Assembly: GCF_014190915.1 (NCBI RefSeq)
Contig: NZ_JACHVU010000008.1
Span: forward strand, 1-64,000
Source: Mycolicibacterium iranicum
Lineage (GTDB): Bacteria > Actinomycetota > Actinomycetes > Mycobacteriales > Mycobacteriaceae
Reading direction: 5' to 3'
DNA length: 64,000 nt
A program made the translations under genes and the position numbers. The notes below the pieces were generated by a model. It saw only the letters and a program-made list of their open reading frames with translations. It was not told the origin of the DNA and searched no databases. Positions 55,537 to 64,000 of the stretch are shown here, piece after piece. Numbering within the stretch: the stretch's first letter is position 1; the number at the start of each line of letters is the position of its first letter.

Positions 55537-56931
55537 ATGGCACTCGTGGCGGGCATCGACTCGTCGACCCAGTCGTGCAAGATCGTGGTCTGCGACGCCG
55601 ACACCGGTGAGACGGTCCGGTCGGCGTCCTCGCCGCATCCCGGCGGCACCGAGGTCGATCCCCGTCTCTGGTGGGATGCATTGCACCGCACGGTCGAGCA
55701 GGCCGGCGGTCTGGACGACGTGTCCGCGCTCTCGGTGGGGGCCCAGCAGCACGGGATGGTCTGCCTGGACGCCGACGGGACCGTGGTCCGGGATGTGCTG
55801 CTGTGGAACGACACCCGCTCCAGTGATGCCGCCGGCCAGTTGGTCGACGAACTGGGTGGAGCAGCACGCTGGGCCGAGCGCACAGGTGTGGTGCCGGTGG
55901 CCGCCGTCACCGCCGCGAAACTGCGCTGGCTCGCCGACCACGAACCCGGCCACGCCGACAGGACGGCCGCGGTCTGCCTGCCCCACGACTGGCTGACATG
56001 GAAGCTGCGCGGCTGCGCAGACATCGCCGACCTGTGCACCGACCGCAGCGACGCCAGCGGCACCGGGTACTTCTCCGCCGAGCGCAACGAGTACGACCAC
56101 GAGCTGCTCGAGCGTGCGCTGCACGGCCGGCGCCCTGTACTGCCGCGGGTGCTGGGTCCGTCCGAGTCCGCGGGGACGGCACCCGGCGGCATGGTGCTCG
56201 GTCCCGGGGCCGGTGACAACGCGGCTGCGGCGCTGGGTCTGGCGGCGGGCGAGGGCGATTGCGTGGTCTCGCTCGGTACCTCCGGGGTGGTCAGCGCCGT
56301 CGGGCAGACCGCCCCGCATGACGCCGAAGGGATCGTCGCCGGTTTCGCCGATGCCACCGGCCGTCAGCTGCCGCTGGTCTGCACCCTGAACGGAGCTCCG
56401 GTATTGGCCGCGGTCGCGGCGATGCTCCAGGTCGACTTCGACGAATTCGACCGTCTCGCGTTGTCGGCACCCGCGGGTGCGGAAGGCCTGGTCCTGGTCC
56501 CCTACCTCGAAGGTGAGCGCTCACCGAACCTGCCGCATGCGGCCGGCGCGCTGCACGGCGTGACCCTGCGAAACCTCAACGCCGCCAACATCGCCCGCGC
56601 CGCGGTCGAAGGCCTGCTCAGCTCCATGGCCTTCTGCATGGACAAGATCGGCGACCAGGGCGTCGAGACCCGGCGCATCATCGTCGTGGGCGGCGGCGCC
56701 CGGTCCGACGCCGTCCGCCGGCTTGCGCCCGCCGTCTTCGGAACGCCGGTCGACGTGCCCGCCCCGGCCGAATACGTGGCCCTCGGCGCAGCGCGTCAGG
56801 CGGCCTGGGTGCTGTCGGGTAAGGCGGCTCCGCCCGAATGGTCGGCCGCCACCGCGCAGCGCTACACCGCCGACGCGACCCCGCACGTGGTGGAGCAGTA
56901 CCGCGCCGCGCAGCCACTGACGCTGCGGTGA
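55537..56931 (+). CDS. xylB: Xylulokinase (FGGY family)
   Basis: 464 residues of the FGGY carbohydrate kinase family: [20 protein letters not shown] (ATP phosphate loop), [28 protein letters not shown] with the catalytic Asp region, [16 protein letters not shown] and the second phosphate loop [24 protein letters not shown]. It should phosphorylate D-xylulose or a close ketose. No isomerase or sugar transporter is adjacent, so substrate choice is uncertain. It is convergent with aacS (1-bp gap). Confidence 0.85.
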   Translation: MALVAGIDSSTQSCKIVVCDADTGETVRSASSPHPGGTEVDPRLWWDALHRTVEQAGGLDDVSALSVGAQQHGMVCLDADGTVVRDVLLWNDTRSSDAAGQLVDELGGAARWAERTGVVPVAAVTAAKLRWLADHEPGHADRTAAVCLPHDWLTWKLRGCADIADLCTDRSDASGTGYFSAERNEYDHELLERALHGRRPVLPRVLGPSESAGTAPGGMVLGPGAGDNAAAALGLAAGEGDCVVSLGTSGVVSAVGQTAPHDAEGIVAGFADATGRQLPLVCTLNGAPVLAAVAAMLQVDFDEFDRLALSAPAGAEGLVLVPYLEGERSPNLPHAAGALHGVTLRNLNAANIARAAVEGLLSSMAFCMDKIGDQGVETRRIIVVGGGARSDAVRRLAPAVFGTPVDVPAPAEYVALGAARQAAWVLSGKAAPPEWSAATAQRYTADATPHVVEQYRAAQPLTLR

Positions 56932-56932
56932 G

Positions 56933-58822
56933 TCACGTGCGCCGCTGCGCGACATACCAGTCGAGCAGATCCGGGTCGTCGACGGCACTGCGTTCCACGA
57001 CCTTCGCCGGATCGCCGCCCTGGAACAGCTTTTTCACCGGCACCTCGAGCTTCTTTCCGGTGCGGGTGTGTGGGACACCCGGGGCCACGATGATCTCGTC
57101 GGGCACATGCCGGGGTGAGACCTCGGTGCGGATGGTGTCCACGATCCGGTCGCGGAGCCCGTCGCCGAACTCGACGCCGTCGGCCAGCACGACGAACAGC
57201 GGCATCCAGTATCCACCGTCGGGCTGTTCGGCGCCGATCACCAACGCCTCGACCACCTCGGGGAGGCTTTCGACCGCCTGGTAGATGTCGGCGCTGCCCA
57301 TCCGGATGCCGTGCCGATTGAGGGTGGAATCGGACCGACCGTGGACGATGACGCTGCCGTGATCGGTGAGGGTGATCCAGTCGCCGTGCCGCCAGACGCC
57401 CGGGAACATCTCGAAATAGGCTGCCTGATACCGGCTTCGGTCTTCGTCGTTCCAGAAACCGACCGGCATCGACGGCATCGGCTTGGTGATGACCAGCTCG
57501 CCGACCTCACCGCGCACCGGGTTGCCCGCCTCGTCCCAGGCATCCAAAGCCACCCCGAGGTAGGGGGCCGACAGTTCCCCGGGCCACACCGGGACGGTGC
57601 GCACGCCGCCGATGAACGCCGACACCACGTCGGTGCCTCCGCTGATGGACGCCACCTGAACACCGACGCGCTCGCCCAGCCACTCCGACGACGACGGTGG
57701 CAGCGACGATCCGGTGATCCCCACGGTGCGCAGCGCTGAGAGGTCATGGGCCTGCGCCGGGTGGGCGTCGGCCTTCATGCACCCCAGCACATAGCCCGGG
57801 CTGGTGCCGAGCACCGTCGCACGCACCCTCGCGGCGATCTCCCACAGAGCATCCGGGGTACCGCTGGACGGGCTGCCCTCGTAGCAGACGATCGTGGCGC
57901 CCACGAGCAGCCCGGCCACCTGGAAGTTCCACATCATCCAGCTCGGGCTGGTGTACCAGAAGAACGTGTCGTCGCGGCCGATGTCGGATTGCAGCGCAAC
58001 GGCTTTGAGATGCTCCAGGACGACGCCGCCGTGGCCGTGCACGATGCCCTTCGGCAGGCCGGTGGTGCCGGAGGAGAACAGGATCCACAGCGGATGGTCG
58101 AACGGGACGGCGACCGGCTCGGGCGCCGCGTCACGGCCTGAGGTCAGGTCGGCCGTCGTGAAGGTCGCGACGAGCGTGGGCAGTCCCTCGCACAGGGCCG
58201 CGACGTCCTCACGCTTGTCGCGGTACTTCCCCGCGAAGGTGTATCCCTGCGCGGCGACAAGGACTTTCGGCTCCAACTGACCCAGCCGGTCCAGAGCCGC
58301 CTTCGCCGAATAGTCCTGACCGCACGCACTCCACACCGCGCCGATGCTGGCCGCGGCCAGGAACGCGATCACCGCCTCGGGGATGTTCGGCAGATAGCCG
58401 ACCACCCGGTCGCCCGGTGCGACGCCGGCGGCGCGCAGCGTCTCGGCGAACGCGGCGGTACGCCCGAGCAGCTCGCTCCAGGACACCTCCCGGTCCGGCG
58501 CGTCCTCGCTGACGTGCACGATCGCGGGCCTGTCCGTGCGGGCCTGCCGCACGATCTGGTCCACGTAGTTCAGCGTCGCCCCCGGAAACCACCGGGCCCC
58601 CGGCATCGTCTGATCCGTCAGCACCGTGTCACCGCGCGGGCCGAGGTCGAAGTAATCCCACAGCGCCGCCCAGAACTGCTCCACGTCGTCGACCGACCAT
58701 CGCCACAGCGCCGCGTAATCGGGAAAGTCGACGCCCGAACGCTTCTCGGCGAATCTGGCGAACTCGGTGACCTGCGCTTCGTCGACGTCCCGCTCCGCCG
58801 GTGTCCACTGCGGGTCCGTCAC
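56933..58822 (-). CDS. aacS: Acetoacetyl-CoA synthetase
   Basis: 629 residues from the GTG at 58822, which overlaps the bdhA stop (GTGA) and has GGAG 7 bp upstream; an ATG at 58834 is possible. Adenylate-forming motifs: WILFSSGTTGLPKGIVHGHGG, the family-typical TSPSWMMWNFQVAGLLVGA, GRSDSTLNRHGIRMGSADIY and C-terminal PHTRTGKKLEVPVKKL with the catalytic Lys. It activates acetoacetate to acetoacetyl-CoA, following 3-hydroxybutyrate oxidation by the neighbouring dehydrogenase. Last of a three-gene operon with bdhA and an MHS transporter. Confidence 0.9.
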   Translation of the reverse strand: MTDPQWTPAERDVDEAQVTEFARFAEKRSGVDFPDYAALWRWSVDDVEQFWAALWDYFDLGPRGDTVLTDQTMPGARWFPGATLNYVDQIVRQARTDRPAIVHVSEDAPDREVSWSELLGRTAAFAETLRAAGVAPGDRVVGYLPNIPEAVIAFLAAASIGAVWSACGQDYSAKAALDRLGQLEPKVLVAAQGYTFAGKYRDKREDVAALCEGLPTLVATFTTADLTSGRDAAPEPVAVPFDHPLWILFSSGTTGLPKGIVHGHGGVVLEHLKAVALQSDIGRDDTFFWYTSPSWMMWNFQVAGLLVGATIVCYEGSPSSGTPDALWEIAARVRATVLGTSPGYVLGCMKADAHPAQAHDLSALRTVGITGSSLPPSSSEWLGERVGVQVASISGGTDVVSAFIGGVRTVPVWPGELSAPYLGVALDAWDEAGNPVRGEVGELVITKPMPSMPVGFWNDEDRSRYQAAYFEMFPGVWRHGDWITLTDHGSVIVHGRSDSTLNRHGIRMGSADIYQAVESLPEVVEALVIGAEQPDGGYWMPLFVVLADGVEFGDGLRDRIVDTIRTEVSPRHVPDEIIVAPGVPHTRTGKKLEVPVKKLFQGGDPAKVVERSAVDDPDLLDWYVAQRRT

Positions 58823-59565
58823 CGAGCGCTCCATCCGCCGTCCATCGTGTAGGACGCCCCCGTGACCATCCCCGCCGCCGGAGAGGCCAGCCACGTCACC
58901 AGCGAGCCCACCTCCTCGGGTTCGACGAGTCGTTTGACCGCGCTCTCCTTGAGCAGGATGTCGGACACCACCTGGTCTTCGCCGATGCCGTGGGTGCGGG
59001 CCTGATCGGCGATCTGCTTGGTCACCAACGGCGTGCGGACGTAACCCGGGTTGATGCAGTTGCTGGTCACCCCGTGCGGGCCACCTTCCAGCGCCGTCAC
59101 CTTCGACAGCCCCTCCAGGGCGTGCTTGGCGGTCACGTACGCCACCTTGAACGGCGATGCCCGCAGCCCGTGTATCGACGAGATGTTGATGACACGGCCG
59201 AACTCGTTGCGGTACATGTGCGGAAGGGCCGCTCGGACGAGGAGGAAAGGGGCCTCGACCATCAGCGCCAGCATCGAGCGGAACTTCTCCGGCGGGAAGT
59301 CGGGGATCGCGTTGATGCTCTGGATGCCCGCGTTGTTGACCAGGATGTCGGTCTCCAGCGTGAGGTCCTCCAGGGCGTGGACGTCGAGAAGGTCCAGGGC
59401 CCAGGCGGTTCCGCCGATCTCCTGGGCCAGCGTCTTGGCCCCGATGTCGTCGATGTCGGCGACCGTGACGGCCACGCCCTGTTCGGCCAGTGCGCGTGCG
59501 CAGGCCGCCCCGATGCCGCTCGCCCCACCGGTCACCAGCGCAGTGCGCCCACGGAGCTCACTCAT
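58819..59565 (-). CDS. bdhA: 3-hydroxybutyrate dehydrogenase (SDR)
   Basis: 248 residues from the ATG at 59565, overlapping the transporter stop (ATGA). Motifs: TALVTGGASGIGAACARALA, VNNAGIQSINAIPDFP (the typical Gln-containing loop of this subfamily), ISSIHGLRASPFKVAYVTAKHALEG and GYVRTPLVTKQI. It oxidises 3-hydroxybutyrate to acetoacetate with NAD. Genes on either side (transporter and acetoacetyl-CoA synthetase) support a ketone-body use pathway. Confidence 0.9.
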   Translation of the reverse strand: MSELRGRTALVTGGASGIGAACARALAEQGVAVTVADIDDIGAKTLAQEIGGTAWALDLLDVHALEDLTLETDILVNNAGIQSINAIPDFPPEKFRSMLALMVEAPFLLVRAALPHMYRNEFGRVINISSIHGLRASPFKVAYVTAKHALEGLSKVTALEGGPHGVTSNCINPGYVRTPLVTKQIADQARTHGIGEDQVVSDILLKESAVKRLVEPEEVGSLVTWLASPAAGMVTGASYTMDGGWSAR

Positions 59566-60932
59566 ACGATGCCGGCCTTCGCCAGCTGTTCGCGGTCGGC
59601 GGCATCCAGCGAGCGCAGGTCGATCCCGTTGGTCTCGCGGGTGAACCAGGCGGCGATCAACGTGATCACCGCGGCGCCGGCCAGATAGAGGGCGATCGGT
59701 ACGGAGGACCCGAACTTGTCCAGCAGCCAGGTCGCGATCGCCGGCGCCAGCGAACCCGCAACGATCGAGGTGACCTGATAGCCCAGGGACACACCGGAAT
59801 ACCGCATCCTGGTCGGGAACATCTCGGCCATGATGGCCGGCTGCGGCGCGTACATCAGGGCGTGGATCATCAGACCGAGGATGATCGCGGCCATGATCAG
59901 CAGATAGCTGCCGCTGTTCATCATCGGGAAGGCGAAGAAGCCCCAGGTGGAGGCCAGGATCGCACCGACGATGTACACGGGCCGGCGGCCGAAGCGATCC
60001 GACAGTCGGCCGACCTGGGGAATCACCACGAAGTGCACGGCGTGGGCGGCCAGCAGCCACCACAGGATGTCGCTGGTGTCGGCTCCGACGTGGGTCTTGA
60101 GGTACACGATCGAGAAAGTGACCACCAGGTAGTACATGATGTTCTCGGCGAAGCGCAGGCCCATGGCGGTGAAAACCCCACGCGGATAACGCTTCAGGAC
60201 CTCGACGACGCCGTAGGACACCGCCTTGACCCGCTCGACCTCCTCCTGGGCCGCGACGAAGATCGGCGCATCCGTGACCTTGGTGCGGATGTAGTAGCCG
60301 ATGAGCACCACCACGGCCGAGAGCCAGAACGCGACCCGCCAGCCCCAGGACAGGAATGCGTCGTCGGGAAGCAGCCCGGTCAGCAGCAGCAGGACCACGG
60401 TGGCGAGCATGTTGCCGACCGGCACCGCGGCCTGGGGCCAGCTCGCCCAGAAGGCCCGCTTGTCGTCGGGGCTGTGCTCGGCGACCAGCAGTACCGCCCC
60501 GCCCCATTCACCGCCGACGGCGAAGCCCTGGACGAACCGCAGCAGCACGAGCAGGATCGGCGCCCACACCCCGATCTGGTTGTAGGTCGGCAGACATCCC
60601 ATCAGGAACGTGACGACGCCGACGAGCAGGATCGCGAACTGGAGCAGCTGTTTGCGGCCGTACTTGTCGCCGAAGTGACCGAAGACGATGCCGCCGAGCG
60701 GGCGGGCGACGAAGCCCACCGCGTAGGTCAGGAGCGCGGCGATGATGGCCTGCGACTCCCCGGTGCCCTCGGCGAAGAAGACCTTGTTGAAGACGAGCGT
60801 CGCCGCGTTCGCGTAGAGGAAGAACTCGTACCACTCGACCACCGTGCCCGCCATCGACGCGACCACGACGCGCTTGAGCCCCGTCGTGATCGAGCCCGGC
60901 TCGTCCGGATGCGCGTGTTGTTGCGTGCTCAT
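59562..60932 (-). CDS. MHS-family MFS transporter
   Basis: 456 residues from the ATG at 60932 (GGGAGG upstream). Twelve helices; VVASMAGTVVEWYEFFLYANA, VGFVARPLGGIVFGHFGDKYGRK and RFVQGFAVGGEWGGAVLLVAEH are signatures of the metabolite:proton symporters (ShiA/ProP-like). The context suggests uptake of 3-hydroxybutyrate or acetoacetate (inference). It is first in the operon MHS-bdhA-aacS and divergent from a LysR gene across a 108-bp gap. Confidence 0.85.
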   Translation of the reverse strand: MSTQQHAHPDEPGSITTGLKRVVVASMAGTVVEWYEFFLYANAATLVFNKVFFAEGTGESQAIIAALLTYAVGFVARPLGGIVFGHFGDKYGRKQLLQFAILLVGVVTFLMGCLPTYNQIGVWAPILLVLLRFVQGFAVGGEWGGAVLLVAEHSPDDKRAFWASWPQAAVPVGNMLATVVLLLLTGLLPDDAFLSWGWRVAFWLSAVVVLIGYYIRTKVTDAPIFVAAQEEVERVKAVSYGVVEVLKRYPRGVFTAMGLRFAENIMYYLVVTFSIVYLKTHVGADTSDILWWLLAAHAVHFVVIPQVGRLSDRFGRRPVYIVGAILASTWGFFAFPMMNSGSYLLIMAAIILGLMIHALMYAPQPAIMAEMFPTRMRYSGVSLGYQVTSIVAGSLAPAIATWLLDKFGSSVPIALYLAGAAVITLIAAWFTRETNGIDLRSLDAADREQLAKAGIV

Positions 60933-61023
60933 CGCCCACACCTCCCTTGTGATGCCCACCACAGATGTCAGTGAGTATTCATGCAGCTACCCCGTGCGGC
61001 AATGGCCAAAACTGCAGGAGGTA

Positions 61024-61039
61024 TCTGCAAAAATGCAGA
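61024..61039. promoter_or_regulatory. Palindrome upstream of the LysR gene
   Basis: TCTGCA-AAAA-TGCAGA is a perfect 6-4-6 inverted repeat ending 1 bp before the LysR GTG, in the divergent gap with the transporter operon. A related half, CTGCAG, lies at about 61012. This suits a LysR-type autoregulatory site. Confidence 0.6.
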
Positions 61040-61040
61040 G

Positions 61041-61952
61041 GTGACCGCGCCGTCCCGCCGCCCGAGCGCCGACGATCTGCTGGTGCTGCTGGCCGTGGGC
61101 CGAACCGGGACGTACACCAGCGCGGCCGACGAACTGGGCCTCAACCACACGACGATCAGCCGGCGCATCGCCACCCTGGAAGCGGCGATGGGCGGGCGTG
61201 TGCTGGCCCGGGCAGGGGGCGGCTGGGAGCTCACCGACCTGGGCCGCGAAGCGCTGGCAGCCGCCGAGGCCGTCGAATCGGCGGTCCGCTCCCTGGCCAC
61301 CGACCCCGCGGGTCAGCGCGCACTGGAGGGCGTCGTCCGCGTCTCGGCCACCGACGGCTTCTCCGCCTACATCGCCGCTCCCGCGGCCGCTGCCGTACAG
61401 CGCCGCCATCCGAAGGTCGCCGTCGAGATCGTGGCAGCCACCCGCCGTGCCACCCAACAGCGGTCGGGGCTCGACATCGAGATCGTGGTCGGAGAACCGA
61501 CGGTGCGCCGCGCGAAGGCACTGCGCCTCAGCGACTACTGCCTCGGGCTCTACGGTTCCCGCGACTATCTCGCCGAACACGGACGGCCGGCCGACGTGGC
61601 CGATCTGCATCGGTTTCCGCTCGTCTACTTCATCGACTCGATGCTGCAGGTCGACGACCTCGACCTGGCCACCAGCTTCGCGCCGGCGATGCGTGAGTCC
61701 GTCACCTCCACGAACGTGTTCGTCCACGTCGAAGCCACCCGGGCCTCGGCCGGCATCGGGCTGCTGCCCTGCTTCATGGCCGACCGTCACACCGACCTGG
61801 TGCGCGTCCTGCCCGACGACGTGTCGATCCGGCTCACCTACTGGCTCGTGACCCGCGCCGAGACCCTGCGCCGGCCCGAGGTCGCGGCGGTCGTCGAGGC
61901 GATCCGCGCCCGCGTCGCCGACCAGCACGACGTCCTGCTCGGCAGGCCCTGA
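61041..61952 (+). CDS. LysR-family transcriptional regulator
   Basis: 303 residues from the GTG at 61041. Winged helix at the N-terminus: ADDLLVLLAVGRTGTYTSAADELGLNH, TTISRRIATLEAAMGGRVLA. The ligand-binding domain starts at VVRVSATDGFSAYIAAPAAA. Slightly unusual GTG-first LysR with His-Thr-Thr-Ile-Ser in the recognition helix. An ATG at 61002 would add 13 residues. It is divergent from the ketone-body operon, so it is the probable regulator (3-hydroxybutyrate or acetoacetate sensor, inference). Confidence 0.85.
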   Translation: MTAPSRRPSADDLLVLLAVGRTGTYTSAADELGLNHTTISRRIATLEAAMGGRVLARAGGGWELTDLGREALAAAEAVESAVRSLATDPAGQRALEGVVRVSATDGFSAYIAAPAAAAVQRRHPKVAVEIVAATRRATQQRSGLDIEIVVGEPTVRRAKALRLSDYCLGLYGSRDYLAEHGRPADVADLHRFPLVYFIDSMLQVDDLDLATSFAPAMRESVTSTNVFVHVEATRASAGIGLLPCFMADRHTDLVRVLPDDVSIRLTYWLVTRAETLRRPEVAAVVEAIRARVADQHDVLLGRP

Positions 61953-61988
61953 CCAGCAGGTATGGGCTGCGCCGCCACCGACGGGACG

Positions 61989-62022
61989 TTCATCCACAGG
62001 GGTTGTCCCCAGTGTGGATGAA
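61989..62022. terminator. Strong hairpin with DnaA-box-like arms between convergent genes
   Basis: The perfect 10-bp arms TTCATCCACA and TGTGGATGAA enclose a GGGG-TTGT-CCCC inner stem with a 2-nt bulge. It lies in the 91-bp gap between the LysR stop and the hsaB stop, where a bidirectional terminator is expected. The arms resemble inverted DnaA boxes (TTATCCACA) with one extra difference each. Confidence 0.6.
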
Positions 62023-62043
62023 TCACACGCGTGTAAGTAGGCG

Positions 62044-62622
62044 CTAGAGCCAGGTGTCGTCGGTGGTGGCGGTGAGGAAGGCCTCGAGGTCGTTGCGCCA
62101 GTCGGCGGGCGTGTTCTTGTCCGGCTCGATACCCGTGTACTGGCCCTGATAGAACAGCAGCGGCCGTGGCTTCTTCTTCGGCACATCCGACAGGGAGTGC
62201 ACGGCGCCGAAGACGACGAAGTGGTCGCCCCCGTCGTGCACCGACTGCACCGAGCAGTCGATGTGGGCCAGCGACCCCTCGATGATCGGCGAGCCGAGCG
62301 CCGAGGGGGTCCACTCGATCCCGGCGAACTTGTCGGGTTCACGGGACCCGAACCGCGCCGACACGTGCTGCTGCTTCTCGTGCAGGACGTTGACGCAGAA
62401 GTGGCCGCTGGCCTCGATCGCCGACCAGGAGCGGGATGCCTTCGTCGGACAGAACAGCACCAGCGGAGGATCCAGCGACAGCGCCGCGAAGGACTGACAG
62501 GCGAAGCCCACCGGGGCAGGCCCCGTAGGACCTTCGGACATCGACGTGATCACCGTGATGCCGGTGCAGAACTGCCCCAGCACACTGCGGAATGTGCGCG
62601 GATCGATCACAGGACTGCTCAC
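62044..62622 (-). CDS. hsaB: Flavin reductase HsaB
   Basis: 192 residues of the flavin reductase-like FMN-binding split barrel: FRSVLGQFCTGITVITS, FACQSFAALSLDPPLVLFCP, SGHFCVNVLHEKQQHVSARF. HsaB supplies reduced flavin to the HsaA monooxygenase that hydroxylates 3-HSA. The GTG start is 4 bp after the hsaC stop. It is the last gene of the hsaADCB operon, as in M. tuberculosis. Confidence 0.93.
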   Translation of the reverse strand: MSSPVIDPRTFRSVLGQFCTGITVITSMSEGPTGPAPVGFACQSFAALSLDPPLVLFCPTKASRSWSAIEASGHFCVNVLHEKQQHVSARFGSREPDKFAGIEWTPSALGSPIIEGSLAHIDCSVQSVHDGGDHFVVFGAVHSLSDVPKKKPRPLLFYQGQYTGIEPDKNTPADWRNDLEAFLTATTDDTWL

Positions 62623-62626
62623 CTGA

Positions 62627-64000
<1,374 letters not shown>

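Overview
This window is high-GC actinobacterial DNA. The gene content points to a fast-growing Mycobacterium (Mycolicibacterium-type) rather than the M. tuberculosis complex. Evidence for this includes a cholesterol-catabolic regulon in recognisable mycobacterial order, a PGRS-like glycine-rich protein, an MPT63-family secreted protein, a Ddn-like deazaflavin enzyme and a DUF222/HNH (13E12-type) gene. Many starts are GTG, and genes are often joined by 4-bp ATGA/GTGA overlaps. Family and pathway names come from recognised motifs and remembered family knowledge; no database was searched.

Steroid backbone. 1-3776 holds the hsaG (cut by the window edge) and hsaE genes divergent from kstD and chsH3, with a KstR-type operator between them. 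8060-14209 (minus strand) is the side-chain operon cyp125-chsE1-chsE2-chsH2-chsH1-ltp2, divergent from fadA5 (14331) with two KstR boxes in the gap. 23011-31254 holds ring C/D (HIP) genes: two SDRs, echA20, ipdA, ipdB, ipdC, an alcohol dehydrogenase, fadA6 and the repressor gene kstR2. 45163-54110 holds ipdF and fadE30, divergent from fadD3-fadE31-fadE32-fadE33-aspB-MFS. 62044-64000 holds hsaB, hsaC and the 3' part of hsaD. KstR2-type palindromes lie at 24752, 31270 and 47178.

Interruptions. Between chsH3 and ltp2 (3788-7987) sit four small envelope or secreted protein genes, where M. tuberculosis has PPE63. Two surface-polysaccharide blocks are interleaved with the HIP genes. Block 1 (16731-21980) has a GT2 enzyme, a glycosidase lipoprotein, two GT4 enzymes and a nucleotide-sugar epimerase. 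Block 2 (34640-44988) has a BcsB-like exported protein, a Wzz/BY-kinase-like copolymerase, a Wzy-like polymerase, a GT4 enzyme, a Wzx-like flippase, a GT-C enzyme and a second glycosidase lipoprotein. A two-component system with a DUF4153-like membrane protein (31299-34542) adjoins block 2. A ketone-body cluster (acetoacetyl-CoA synthetase, 3-hydroxybutyrate dehydrogenase, MHS transporter, LysR regulator; 56933-61952), a xylulokinase and an HNH gene lie between the fadD3 operon and hsaB.

Most notable signals. (a) The chsE2-chsH2 junction carries three perfectly phased 32-bp repeats, each encoding the same 11-residue peptide and each stop overlapping the next start. A related single copy joins fadE30 to ipdF. 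(b) A possible Wzx/Wzy-type polysaccharide system is split around the HIP-degradation genes, with a copolymerase whose Walker A lysine is replaced by arginine. (c) An MPT63-family protein carries a tandem SAGTPLP-repeat tail.
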